This document shows, in pieces, positions 7,759 to 16,043 of a DNA stretch of 46,248 nucleotides. The first letter of the stretch is position 1; the number at the start of each line of letters is the position of its first letter. Location: contig JAUIMF010000020.1 in NCBI GenBank assembly GCA_030433415.1, positions 1 to 46,248 of the forward strand, read 5' to 3'. This DNA is from Gammaproteobacteria bacterium. GTDB lineage: Bacteria > Pseudomonadota > Gammaproteobacteria > Pseudomonadales > Halieaceae. The notes under the pieces were generated by a model. That model worked only from the letters and a program-made list of their open reading frames with translations. It was not told where the DNA came from and searched no databases. The position numbers and the translations under genes were made by a program.

Positions 7759-9246
7759 TCAACTCAGGGTCTGCTTGACCGCCCGATCCCAACTGGCCTT
7801 ACGCGTGCGCCGTTTTGCTGGACTCAGGGCCACGGCAAACTCCTGCTCTGGCTGCCACAGTCGCTTGATTTCCGCTGTACTCTTCCACAGCCCTACGCCC
7901 AGGCCAGCCAGGTAACTGGCGCCAGCGACCGTCGTCTCGATAATGCGAGGCCGAACGATGCGACGACCCAGGTAATCCGCCTGGCTCTGCATCAGCAGAT
8001 TATTCGCCGCCGCACCGCCATCCACCCGCAAAGGCTTCATGCGCTTGCCCAGATCCGCTTCCATGCACTGCAAAATATCGACGTTCTGCAGCGCCATCGC
8101 GTCCAGCGTCGCCCGGGCGATGTGTGCCCGCGTGCTGCCTCGGGTAAGGCCGGTAATCACGCCTCGCGCATCGGCGGCCCAATGCGGTGCGCCAAGGCCG
8201 GTGAGCGCAGGAACAAACTCCACACCCCCGTGATCCGGCACGCTGGCTGCAAGTGCCTCGATATCGGGAGCTCGGCGGATCAGCTGCAGTCCATCGCGCA
8301 GCCACTGCACCGCGGCGCCGCAGATAAACGCGCCGCCCTCCAGGGCATAGACCGGCTCTTGTCCCTCCAGTTGCCAGGCCACCGTCGTCAGCAACCCGGA
8401 CGCCGAGGCAACCTGCTCGCCACCCGTGTTCATCACAATAAAGGACCCGGTACCGAAGGTGCATTTGGCGTCACCAGGCGAGAAGCACGCCTGTCCAAAC
8501 AGCGCCGCCTGCTGGTCGCCAGCCATACCGGTAATGGGAATTCCATCAGGCAAGCCACGAACTCCCCTGGTATGCCCCAACAGCGTGCTGCTGGGACGGA
8601 TCTCAGGGAGGATCTGTCCGGGCACTTCGAACAACTTCAGCAGTTGCTCGTCCCAAGCACAGGACCCGAGATGCATGAGGGATGTGCGTGCGGCATTACT
8701 CACGTCCGTCGCGTGCACCGCCCCGCCGGTCAGCTTCCACAAGAGGTAGCTGTCGATGGTTCCGCCCGCGAGAGCGCCTGCCTTCAGAGCCCGACGCGCG
8801 GCAGGCACGTTCCGCAATAACCAACGAAACTTGCTTGCACTAAAGTAAGGATCCAGTACGAGCCCGGCGCGCTTGCGCACCGTCTTTTCGTGCCCGGCAT
8901 CACGCAGCGCATCGGTGAAGTCCGCCGTGCGCCGACACTGCCACACAATCGCATTGTGCAGTGCCTCACCCGTGCGCCGATCCCAGAGCACCGTGGTTTC
9001 ACGCTGGTTGGTAATGCCGATTGCCGCAATGTCCGACGCTTTGCAAAGCTTGCGCCGCAGTAGCCGCCCCAGTGCCTTCTGCACGGACGTCCAGATATCC
9101 TCGGGATTGTGCTCTACCCAGCCGGGCTGGGGAAAATGCTGTGCAAACTCGACGTTGACGCTGGCACAAAGCTGCCCCTGGGCGTCGACCAGGGCCACGG
9201 TGGAACCCGTGGTGCCCTGATCAATAGCGAGTACAAAATCTGCCAT
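7759..9246 (-). CDS. glpK: Glycerol kinase (FGGY family)
   Basis: A 495-residue FGGY sugar kinase of normal length. The N-terminus AIDQGTTGSTVALVD is the phosphate-1 loop, followed by GWVEHNPEDIW and ITNQRETTVLWDRRTGE, which are typical of glycerol kinase. Residues near 245 read GDQQAALFGQACF, and the C-terminal lobe carries LRVDGGAAANNLLMQ. The enzyme phosphorylates glycerol to sn-glycerol 3-phosphate in the cytoplasm. Its ATG overlaps the TGA of the upstream aldehyde dehydrogenase by one base, so the two are translationally coupled. The usual partners glpF and glpD are not beside it, which is odd for a glycerol operon. Confidence 0.92.
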   Translation of the reverse strand: MADFVLAIDQGTTGSTVALVDAQGQLCASVNVEFAQHFPQPGWVEHNPEDIWTSVQKALGRLLRRKLCKASDIAAIGITNQRETTVLWDRRTGEALHNAIVWQCRRTADFTDALRDAGHEKTVRKRAGLVLDPYFSASKFRWLLRNVPAARRALKAGALAGGTIDSYLLWKLTGGAVHATDVSNAARTSLMHLGSCAWDEQLLKLFEVPGQILPEIRPSSTLLGHTRGVRGLPDGIPITGMAGDQQAALFGQACFSPGDAKCTFGTGSFIVMNTGGEQVASASGLLTTVAWQLEGQEPVYALEGGAFICGAAVQWLRDGLQLIRRAPDIEALAASVPDHGGVEFVPALTGLGAPHWAADARGVITGLTRGSTRAHIARATLDAMALQNVDILQCMEADLGKRMKPLRVDGGAAANNLLMQSQADYLGRRIVRPRIIETTVAGASYLAGLGVGLWKSTAEIKRLWQPEQEFAVALSPAKRRTRKASWDRAVKQTLS

Positions 9247-10673
9247 CAGCCGCCGAAGCCTTCAACGGCCTTGATCTCAAGGAAGTCCGTGAAACCATGG
9301 GCGCCCCACTCCCGACCATTGCCCGACTGCTTGAAGCCACCAAAGGGAATATCGAAACCACCGGAGGCACCGTTGAGATGCACGTTCCCCGCGCGAATCC
9401 GTCGGGCGACGCGACGCGCGTGTTCAATATCCTCACTCTGTACGTACCCGGCCAGGCCGTAGGGTGTGTCATTGGCCATGCGGATGGCTTCTTCTTCTGA
9501 ATCGTAGGGCAGCATGGCGAGCACGGGACCAAAGATTTCTTCGCGCGCGATCGTCATGTCATTGTTGACCGCAGAGAATACGGTGGGTCGCACGAAGTAA
9601 CCGCTCTCGATGCCGTCGGGCAGACCGGGGCCGCCAACGACGAGCTTCGCCCCTTCGTCGATACCCGCCTGGATCAGGCCCTGAATCTTGTTGAACTGCG
9701 CCTCGGATACGACCGGCCCCATGGTGGTATCGGCACTTGTGGGATCGCCCGGTACGACGGAGGCAGCCACGCGGGCGGCGATCTCTTCTGCCTCTGCCAG
9801 GCGGTCGCGCGGCACAAACATACGCGAAGGTGCGTTACAGGACTGCCCAGTGTTGTGCATCATGTGCAGCACACCGCGCGTAACCGCCGCTTCGAGATCG
9901 GCATCGTCCAGAATGATGTTCGGTGATTTGCCGCCGAGCTCCTGGGCAACGCGCTTTACCGTAGGTGCGGCATTCATCGCCACCTGGGTACCCGCGCGGG
10001 TAGATCCGGTGAAGGACATCATGTCGACGTCGGGGTGCTTCGACAGCGCGGCACCCACCGTGGGGCCGTCGCCATTGACCAGATTGAACACGCCCGCCGG
10101 CACACCCGCCTCGTCCATGATTTCAGCAAACACCTGGGCCGACAGTGGCGCGATCTCACTGGGCTTGAGAACCATGGTGCAACCCACGGCGAGGGCCGGC
10201 GCCACTTTGCAGGCGATCTGATTCACCGGCCAGTTCCAGGGCGTGATCAGGCCACAGACGCCGATGGGCTCTTTGACGACGCGGTGGGCGCCCAGGTCTT
10301 CCTCAAATTCATAGCTGCGCAGGACCTCGAGGGCCTTCTCAAGATGACCCTGGCCACTGTAGGCCTGGTCTGCCTCGGCAAGACTCTTGGGCGCCCCCAT
10401 TTCGGTGCGGATTGCATCCGCCATATCCTGATAGCGCTTTTTGTAGGTCTCGACGACACGCTCCATGACCGCAATGCGTTCTTCTCGAGTGCTGTATCCA
10501 TAGGTTTCAAACGCGGCCTTCGCCGCAGCGACCGCCTTGTCCACATCGGCCTCGCTACCCAGAGAAATGCGCGCGCAGACCGACTCGTCAGCAGGATTGA
10601 TTACGTCAAGAGACTTGGGCTGTACGGGATCGACCCACTCGCCGTTGATATAGAACTTGAGGTATTCACGCAT
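9246..10673 (-). CDS. NAD(P)-dependent aldehyde dehydrogenase
   Basis: A 475-residue member of the aldehyde dehydrogenase superfamily, of usual length. Catalytic residues are Asn147 in TPWNWPVN, Glu245 in AQELGGKSPN and Cys279 in TGQSCNAPSR. NGEWVDP at the N-terminus and FGGFKQSGNGREWG near the C-terminus are standard. It oxidises an aldehyde to the acid. The substrate is not evident, but the downstream ureohydrolase makes 4-guanidinobutyraldehyde or another amine-derived aldehyde a reasonable candidate. The ATG has a good AAGGAAGA ribosome site. It is the first gene of an operon with glpK and speB and is divergent from an acyl-CoA dehydrogenase. Confidence 0.92.
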   Translation of the reverse strand: MREYLKFYINGEWVDPVQPKSLDVINPADESVCARISLGSEADVDKAVAAAKAAFETYGYSTREERIAVMERVVETYKKRYQDMADAIRTEMGAPKSLAEADQAYSGQGHLEKALEVLRSYEFEEDLGAHRVVKEPIGVCGLITPWNWPVNQIACKVAPALAVGCTMVLKPSEIAPLSAQVFAEIMDEAGVPAGVFNLVNGDGPTVGAALSKHPDVDMMSFTGSTRAGTQVAMNAAPTVKRVAQELGGKSPNIILDDADLEAAVTRGVLHMMHNTGQSCNAPSRMFVPRDRLAEAEEIAARVAASVVPGDPTSADTTMGPVVSEAQFNKIQGLIQAGIDEGAKLVVGGPGLPDGIESGYFVRPTVFSAVNNDMTIAREEIFGPVLAMLPYDSEEEAIRMANDTPYGLAGYVQSEDIEHARRVARRIRAGNVHLNGASGGFDIPFGGFKQSGNGREWGAHGFTDFLEIKAVEGFGG

Positions 10674-10717
10674 GATTTTTCTTCCTTATGACTTGGGTGT
10701 ATGCGAAAAAAGGATGT

Positions 10718-10747
10718 CGAGTGTAGCACTCGTCGGCGCAGGTTTAA
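10718..10747 (-). promoter_or_regulatory. Candidate promoter and overlapping operator for the ald-glpK-speB operon
   Basis: On the minus strand TTAAAC (10747-10742) and TACACT (10725-10720) are 16 bases apart and lie about 50 bases before the ald start. A perfect inverted repeat, CGAGTG-TAG-CACTCG at 10718-10732, covers the -10 box and looks like a repressor site. No regulator is encoded next to it. Confidence 0.35.
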
Positions 10748-10749
10748 GT

Positions 10750-10776
10750 ACCCTCTCAGGGTGCCTCTCAGGGTGC
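10750..10776. repeat. 12-bp tandem repeat, two copies
   Basis: CTCTCAGGGTGC occurs at 10753-10764 and again at 10765-10776, inside the divergent region between ald and the acyl-CoA dehydrogenase gene. The first copy also forms the small inverted repeat ACCCT-CTC-AGGGT at 10750-10762. Confidence 0.6.
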
Positions 10777-10902
10777 GTCACAGAGCGTATGGCAAAAAGA
10801 CACCCAGCAATCACGCCCGGGCCGAAACACGCACGTAAGTTGCCAGTCCCAGGAGCTTCCACCACAATTGCGCCCCTACGATCACAATCTGAGGTACGCA
10901 GC

Positions 10903-12051
10903 ATGAGCATGGATACCAGCAGCGAAGAAATGACCCTGTTTCGCGACATGGCCCGTCGCGCTTTTGAACAGGAAATCAGCCCACACTTCGAACAATGGGA
11001 AGAAGATCACCTGGTGCCCCGGGAGTTCTGGAACACGCTCGGCGCTGCGGGTCTGCTGTGTCCCGATGTGGATGAAGCCTACGGCGGCGCCGGCACCTCG
11101 CCCCACGTGACCCTGATGATCATGGAAGAGCTGTCACGCATGGGCTTTGGCGGCATCGCCACGGGCTACAGTATTCACTCCAATATCGTGGCCCCCTACA
11201 TCAGCCGCCACGGCACCGACGCGCAGAAACAGCAATGGCTGCCAAAAATGGTATCGGGCGAAGCCTTCGGCGCCCTGGCCATGACCGAACCCGGTGCCGG
11301 CTCCGACGTGCAGGGTATTCGCACCAATGCCGTACGCGACGGCGATGAGTGGATCCTCAACGGCTCCAAAATCTTTATCACCAATGGCATCCATGCCGAT
11401 GTCGTTGTGGTCGCAGCGATCACGGACCCGGGCAAAGGTGCCAAGGGCACTTCGCTGTTTCTGGTGGACACCAGCCTCAAAGGCTTTGAGAAGAGTCGCA
11501 AGATCGAGAAGATCGGCCAGCACACCTCAGATACCGCGCAACTGTTCTTTCAGGATGTGCGTCTGCCCGCTGATGCGCTGCTGGGCGAGGAGAACCGCGG
11601 CTTTGTAATCATGATGGAAGAACTGCCCCGGGAACGCCTTGGCATTGCCGCCCAGGCGCTTGGTGCCGCCGAGGGCGCCCTTGCCCTTACCATTGATTAC
11701 GTCAAAGAACGCAAGGCCTTCGGACAGACCATCGGCGAATTCCAGAACACACGCTTCAAACTCGCCGACGTCAAAACTCAGATCGGTCTTAACCGGGCGC
11801 TCTATGAGCAGTGCGCCAACGAGTACGAGCGCGATGAACTCACCGCCGACAAAGCGGCCATGCTCAAGCTCGCCTCGTGTGAAATGCAATGCAGCACCAT
11901 CGATGACTGTCTGCAACTGTTCGGCGGCTACGGTTACACGGTGGAGTATCCGATCTCTCGCTTCTACACGGACGCCAGAATCCAGCGCATCTACGGAGGC
12001 TCATCAGAGATTATGCGGGAGCTTGTGGCGAGAACCATGCTCGGTCGTTAA
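10903..12051 (+). CDS. Acyl-CoA dehydrogenase (long-chain/isovaleryl type by active-site layout)
   Basis: A 382-residue flavoprotein that introduces the alpha-beta double bond into acyl-CoA and passes electrons to ETF. Family signatures are ALAMTEPGAGSDVQGIRT near residue 125 and the C-terminal LQLFGGYGYTVEYPISRFY. The tail motif reads IYGGSSEIMREL, with Gly where medium-chain enzymes carry the catalytic Glu. By comparison with the human long-chain and isovaleryl enzymes, the base is probably Glu257 in LGAAEGAL. The exact acyl substrate is not known. The start at 10903 has GAGG eight bases upstream; the open frame to 10657 is not preferred. It is divergent from the ald-glpK-speB operon. Confidence 0.92.
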   Translation: MSMDTSSEEMTLFRDMARRAFEQEISPHFEQWEEDHLVPREFWNTLGAAGLLCPDVDEAYGGAGTSPHVTLMIMEELSRMGFGGIATGYSIHSNIVAPYISRHGTDAQKQQWLPKMVSGEAFGALAMTEPGAGSDVQGIRTNAVRDGDEWILNGSKIFITNGIHADVVVVAAITDPGKGAKGTSLFLVDTSLKGFEKSRKIEKIGQHTSDTAQLFFQDVRLPADALLGEENRGFVIMMEELPRERLGIAAQALGAAEGALALTIDYVKERKAFGQTIGEFQNTRFKLADVKTQIGLNRALYEQCANEYERDELTADKAAMLKLASCEMQCSTIDDCLQLFGGYGYTVEYPISRFYTDARIQRIYGGSSEIMRELVARTMLGR

Positions 12052-12084
12052 CATTACTGAGGGCCGAAGCAGCGGGCATCTGGT

Positions 12085-12096
12085 CAGCCGCGGCTG
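12085..12096. repeat. Perfect 12-bp palindrome CAGCCGCGGCTG
   Basis: A self-complementary 12-mer lies in the 105-bp gap between the acyl-CoA dehydrogenase stop and the cytochrome c' start. It may be a protein-binding site or part of a stem. There is no T tract after it. Confidence 0.4.
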
Positions 12097-12156
12097 GTAC
12101 CACCAAGGCAAATGAGGTCTACTTCAGGAACGCCCATCAACCCCGAGGAAAAATCG

Positions 12157-12657
12157 ATGTTGAACAGATCACCCAGAACCGTGTCACGACTGCGCACAGT
12201 ACTTGCCGCGAGCCTGACTGCAGCCACCATCGCTACGGTACCCGTGGCGTTTTCGCACATGGATCGCGACGAGCCACTGCAATCATTCCGCCAGTCCTAC
12301 TTCACCCTGGTAGCAATGAATTTCGGCCCGATAACCGCCATGCTGAAGGGCGATATGCCCTGGGATGACGCGAAGGTGCTCTCGCTTGCCGAAGACGTGA
12401 AGGCCCTGTCGACGGTGGACGTGCTGCGCGCTTTCGCACCCGGCAGCGACAAGGGCACAACCCGCGCCAAGCCCGAAATCTGGGACAACAGCGATGACTT
12501 CGCAGAAAAGTACCGCGCTTTCCAGGCCTCCGCCGACACCCTGCTCGACGCCGCAAAAAGCGGTGACAAAAGCGCCGTCGGCGCTGCGGTGAAAGAACTG
12601 GGTGGGGCCTGTAAGGCCTGCCACGACGAGTACAAGTCCAAAGACTACCTGTACTGA
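12157..12657 (+). CDS. Exported cytochrome c' family protein
   Basis: A 166-residue c-type cytochrome. A signal peptide (about residues 1-31, ending near VPVAFSHM) leads the protein to the periplasm. The single haem site is CKACHDEYK close to the C-terminus, as is usual for the four-helix-bundle cytochromes c'. These bind gases such as NO or CO or carry electrons. The start at 12157 has GAGGA eight bases upstream; an in-frame ATG at 12112 would only lengthen the leader. The gene is convergent with a cytochrome b561 gene, a pairing often seen for cytochrome c' and its membrane electron donor. Confidence 0.88.
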   Translation: MLNRSPRTVSRLRTVLAASLTAATIATVPVAFSHMDRDEPLQSFRQSYFTLVAMNFGPITAMLKGDMPWDDAKVLSLAEDVKALSTVDVLRAFAPGSDKGTTRAKPEIWDNSDDFAEKYRAFQASADTLLDAAKSGDKSAVGAAVKELGGACKACHDEYKSKDYLY

Positions 12658-12682
12658 GACATTCCGGGCATTGCGGATACGG

Positions 12683-12704
12683 GATGGCGCCCTCGGGCGC
12701 CATC
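12683..12704. terminator. Strong hairpin between convergent cytochrome genes
   Basis: GATGGCGCC and GGCGCCATC form a perfect 9-bp stem with a four-base CTCG loop. It lies between the convergent stops at 12657 and 12731 and could end transcription from both sides. Neither side has a T tract, so intrinsic termination is uncertain. Confidence 0.5.
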
Positions 12705-12730
12705 GCCGGTCAAAGCTGTCAACGTTGTAC

Positions 12731-13405
12731 CTACCAGTAAAATGCGGGTGGCGGCTCGGGAGCCAGTTCCATCAGGCCCCACAGGAGCGCCGCCAATACC
12801 AGCGCGAGGATGATCGCCTTGTACAAAGGCTGTGACGGTCCCGTACCCTCACGTCCTTCAGCACGTCCAGTCAGCATGGGTTTGAGCAAGCGCTGATCGC
12901 GGCGGCGCTCGTAAAACACCACCGCCCCCACGTGAAATGCGACAAAGGCGAGAATCAGCTTGAAGATGGGCTCGTGAAGCTCTGCAAGCGCATCCGCTAT
13001 CGAGCTGTCAAACACATAGTAAAACGGTCCCGTATACAGAACGTCGTCACTGTTGACCGTACCGGTCAATGCCTGCGCCAAAAGCAGCAACCAGAGCAAC
13101 ACCACGGACCACCCGCCCGCCGGATTGTGGCCCGGCGTGGCCGATGGAGCACCGCGCAGATAGGCCAGCACGGTGCGGGGGCCACGCAAAAAATCACGGA
13201 AACGAGCCTGGGGAGAGCCAAGAAACCCCCAGCACAGGCGAGTCAGCACCAGAACCAGCAGAGTCAGGCCAAGCCACTGGTGCACCGTGAGGTAACCCTC
13301 CTCCGCCGTCCACCAACTCGCGGGAAGTAGGAGCACGATCACCCAGTGGATAAGGCGTACGGGCCAGTCCCAAAGTACAAAACCGGGTTGTTCGCTATCA
13401 CTCAC
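12731..13405 (-). CDS. Cytochrome b561 family di-haem membrane protein
   Basis: A 224-residue protein of the Ni/Fe-hydrogenase b-type/b561 family that moves electrons between quinol and periplasmic partners. Four membrane segments can be seen near residues 16-30, 45-60, 98-112 and 150-168, with a fifth hydrophobic helix at the C-terminus. Likely haem-binding histidines are in RLIHWVIVL, LTVHQWLGL and FVAFHVGAVV. Convergence with the cytochrome c' gene suggests that the two proteins exchange electrons. The start at 13405 is preceded by a plausible but unremarkable ribosome site. Confidence 0.9.
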   Translation of the reverse strand: MSDSEQPGFVLWDWPVRLIHWVIVLLLPASWWTAEEGYLTVHQWLGLTLLVLVLTRLCWGFLGSPQARFRDFLRGPRTVLAYLRGAPSATPGHNPAGGWSVVLLWLLLLAQALTGTVNSDDVLYTGPFYYVFDSSIADALAELHEPIFKLILAFVAFHVGAVVFYERRRDQRLLKPMLTGRAEGREGTGPSQPLYKAIILALVLAALLWGLMELAPEPPPAFYW

Positions 13406-13431
13406 GTCGCTACGCGTCCCTGAAACACCGC

Positions 13432-14145
13432 TCAGTCCTGCGGATACAACGGCGGTACGCCGCAGGCGTCGTCGTAAAGATATTGCCAGCCACCACGGTC
13501 CAGAAAAGCCCGGTGCCGGGGACCGGGCTGGCCCACCTCACCGCTATCGTAGGCCACATCGCCGGGATACAGCGTGGTGAAATCCCCCTTCGCTTTACCC
13601 GGAATCAACAGTGGAAGTACGCGTGGGCAGGGCGTCTCGCGCTCCCCCGCGAGGGCCTCGGCGGCGCTGGCATAGCGCGCCAGCGCACAAAGCGTAAAGT
13701 ATGTCGGCGGCATCATCGGCAACTCGCCCGCCTGATTTGCCGCAAGCGCCTCTGCGGGACTGATCCACTGGTAGTCGTGAATCTCACTTCCGTCTATCTG
13801 AACCTCGGCATCCGCCGCTATCGAGCCCGCGTAGATCCAGGTGGAGAAGCGTTTTTTCTCCGCCACCGGTGTAGTCCAGTGACTCACAAGGACCATGGAC
13901 TCTGGATCAGGACTGAGGCCCGCCTCTTCTTCTGCCTCCCGAGACGCGGCAAACCGTGCCGCCGCATCATCATCACCCTTGCCGCGGGCGATATCCTCAT
14001 CGTCCAGCGCGCCACCGGGGAACACCCAGAACCCACCAGCGAAGGCCAGGGCCTTGTTGCGGCGGACCATCAGCAATTCAGGACCGGTATCGCCATCTCG
14101 CAATAGCGCCACGGTACTGGCGCGCCTTATGGGTACTTCAGTCAC
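13432..14145 (-). CDS. Nudix hydrolase with an expanded Nudix box
   Basis: A 237-residue hydrolase of the Nudix superfamily, which cleaves nucleoside-diphosphate-linked compounds. The box starts at FPGGALDDED and ends at SREAEEEAGL, with about ten residues more than the canonical spacing between GG and RE. This recalls NUDT19/NUDT7-like enzymes that act on CoA derivatives, although no CoA signature is certain. The C-terminal half, with DYQWISPAEAL, is typical. The GTG start at 14145 overlaps the stop of the upstream M20 gene by eight bases, so it is probably translated by coupling. No clear ribosome site is present. Confidence 0.85.
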   Translation of the reverse strand: MTEVPIRRASTVALLRDGDTGPELLMVRRNKALAFAGGFWVFPGGALDDEDIARGKGDDDAAARFAASREAEEEAGLSPDPESMVLVSHWTTPVAEKKRFSTWIYAGSIAADAEVQIDGSEIHDYQWISPAEALAANQAGELPMMPPTYFTLCALARYASAAEALAGERETPCPRVLPLLIPGKAKGDFTTLYPGDVAYDSGEVGQPGPRHRAFLDRGGWQYLYDDACGVPPLYPQD

Positions 14146-15469
14146 TCGTCAGCAGTTCCATCAATGCGACCACCGTGGCCTCGACACCCAGGGTGACCGA
14201 CGGCTCGGGATCGATCTTGAAAAGCGGGGAATGATGCGACGGCACCGGCGCACCGCCCGCCGCTTCCTCGGCAAAGGCCTCGGGGGGCGTACCACCCACC
14301 GCAAAATAGGTACTGGGAATGTAGGGGTCGGTGGTAAAGAACGGGAAATCCTCAGCACCCATGCCCAAACGTTTCTCATCCCACAGCACATCCTCACCGA
14401 AGCGAGAGGTCCAGACACCGCGCAAATGCTCGGTCATCGCCGCATCGTTCATGGTTACCGGGACCGATTCGTCGGACACAATCACTTCGGGCAGTAGTTC
14501 ATCAGGCAGGCCCGCTACCCGCCCCATGTTCTCGGCGACACGGCGAATACCGTCCAGTAACAGTTCGCGATTGGCCGGATCGTCGTTACGCACGGTCAAT
14601 TGCAGGTGTGCCTTATCAGAGATGATGTTGTGCTTGGTGCCGGCATGAAAAGCGCCGACGGTGATAACGCCGGCATCGCGGGGGGCGAGCGTACGGCTCA
14701 CAACCGTCTGTAGCGCCAGGACAATCTGGGAACCAAGGACCACGGGGTCAACGCCACGGTGCGGGCTGGCACCATGGGCACCGACGCCGTGCACAATAAT
14801 ATCGACGGTGTCGGCACCGGAGTACTGCGCTCCCGCAGCCACGCCAATCCTGCCTGTGGGAATCGTGGAGGCCACGTGGAAAGCCATGGCCTTGTCCGGT
14901 TTGCCAAAACGCTGCCACAGATCGTCTTCCATCATTTTACGGGCGCCACCGATTCGCTCCTCGGCGGGCTGCCCGATGAGCATGAGAGTACCGCTCCACT
15001 CATCCCGGCGCGCGGCCATCTGGCGCGCGGTACCCACCAGGCTGGTGATGTGCACGTCGTGGCCGCAGGCGTGCATCACGAACACCTCATTGCCATTCGG
15101 GTCGGTCTGTTTCGCCCGGGAGGCATAGGGCAGACCGCTTTTCTCCTCGACCGGCAGGCCGTCCATGTCGGCGCGCATCATGACCATGGGCCCGGGACCG
15201 TTCTCCAGCACAGCGACAATGCCTGTGCCCCCGACGTTTTCGGTCACCTCGAAGCCCGCGTCGCGAATCTCCTGCGCCAGGCGTGCGGCGGTTGCCGTCT
15301 CCATGTACGAGAGCTCGGGATTGCGATGGAAATGCAGGAACAGCTCTCCCAGGTGATCGTCATAGTCACGGTCGATAGCGTCGCGTAATTCGTCCGCGCT
15401 GACCGAACCCACTCCTCCCATCGCGATGGCCAGAGAAGAAAACACCAGCGTGCCAAGTAAGTTTCTCAT
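14138..15469 (-). CDS. Exported M20 family amidohydrolase/peptidase
   Basis: A 443-residue zinc amidohydrolase of the M20D type (hippuricase, IAA-amino acid hydrolase group) that removes acyl groups from N-acyl amino acids or similar amides. An N-terminal signal peptide (MRNLLGTLVFSSLAIAM and on to VSADE) indicates a periplasmic or secreted enzyme. Metal-binding motifs are MHACGHDVH, QPAEERIGGA and GAHGASPHRGVDP, and GMGAEDFPFF comes near the C-terminus. The start at 15469 has GGGAGA just upstream; the frame runs open to 15529 without another good start. It is co-oriented and overlapping with the Nudix gene. Confidence 0.92.
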   Translation of the reverse strand: MRNLLGTLVFSSLAIAMGGVGSVSADELRDAIDRDYDDHLGELFLHFHRNPELSYMETATAARLAQEIRDAGFEVTENVGGTGIVAVLENGPGPMVMMRADMDGLPVEEKSGLPYASRAKQTDPNGNEVFVMHACGHDVHITSLVGTARQMAARRDEWSGTLMLIGQPAEERIGGARKMMEDDLWQRFGKPDKAMAFHVASTIPTGRIGVAAGAQYSGADTVDIIVHGVGAHGASPHRGVDPVVLGSQIVLALQTVVSRTLAPRDAGVITVGAFHAGTKHNIISDKAHLQLTVRNDDPANRELLLDGIRRVAENMGRVAGLPDELLPEVIVSDESVPVTMNDAAMTEHLRGVWTSRFGEDVLWDEKRLGMGAEDFPFFTTDPYIPSTYFAVGGTPPEAFAEEAAGGAPVPSHHSPLFKIDPEPSVTLGVEATVVALMELLTSD

Positions 15470-15491
15470 TCTGTTCTCCCGTTTGATCGAC

Positions 15492-15507
15492 CGGCAGGTC
15501 ACTGCCG
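15492..15507. repeat. Inverted repeat CGGCAG-GTCA-CTGCCG
   Basis: A perfect 6-bp stem with a four-base loop lies in the 88-bp gap between the DUF442 gene and the M20 gene. There is no T tract on either strand. It may be a weak terminator or an operator. Confidence 0.35.
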
Positions 15508-15557
15508 ATTCAGAATTCATTACTATCAAGCTTGCTCGAACTTACCCTTTAGCGCTG

Positions 15558-15968
15558 CTAGCGTTGGGACATGGATACGTCAAAGCCCAGCTGCTGCGCG
15601 TGCTGACGCGCCGCGTCGCGAGAGGCATCGTCGCGACTACTGACCCACAGATTCGTAGAGCGGGTACCACTACGACAGAACGCGAAGACAGGACGCTCCC
15701 CATTGTCGAACAGCGCGCCCATGGCCGCGACGTCATCGCCGGGGTAGTTGAACGCATTCAGAGGATAATAGTGGTACTCCAGTCCGGCTTCCTCGGCCGC
15801 CCGCTGCATCTGCTCGGAGGATGGTTGATCAAGCGCCTCACCGTCGGGTCGATTGTTGATCACGACCTTGAACCCGGCTGCGGCGACCGACGCCATGTCT
15901 GAAGGCTGGATCTGCGCCGAGGTGGCAACGGTTTCCGTAAGACGAATGGCTCGCAGGCTGTCAGACAT
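15558..15968 (-). CDS. TIGR01244/DUF442 family protein (beta-lactamase-hydrolase-like phosphatase fold)
   Basis: A 136-residue protein of the DUF442 (Blh-like) family, which has a dual-specificity-phosphatase-like fold and is linked to sulfide oxidation and persulfide chemistry. The active-site loop is visible as FAFCRSGTRSTNLW, with the nucleophilic cysteine near residue 97. VINNRPDGEA is the typical upstream motif. In many bacteria this domain occurs with or fused to persulfide dioxygenase-like proteins and TauE/SafE exporters. Here a TauE/SafE gene lies 75 bp upstream on the same strand, which supports a sulfur role. Enzyme activity is not certain. Confidence 0.88.
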   Translation of the reverse strand: MSDSLRAIRLTETVATSAQIQPSDMASVAAAGFKVVINNRPDGEALDQPSSEQMQRAAEEAGLEYHYYPLNAFNYPGDDVAAMGALFDNGERPVFAFCRSGTRSTNLWVSSRDDASRDAARQHAQQLGFDVSMSQR

Positions 15969-16010
15969 CCCGGTTAACTCCTGTTATTGAATGGGACCGG
16001 AAGTATACCT

Positions 16011-16032
16011 GCTGCGTCGCCACGGACGCAGC
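16011..16032. terminator. GC-rich hairpin between tauE-like and DUF442 genes
   Basis: GCTGCGTC and GACGCAGC form a perfect 8-bp stem with a six-base loop in the short gap downstream of the TauE-like gene. There is no T tract, so it may be an attenuator or an mRNA-stabilising stem. Confidence 0.35.
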
Positions 16033-16043
16033 CAGCGCGCTGG

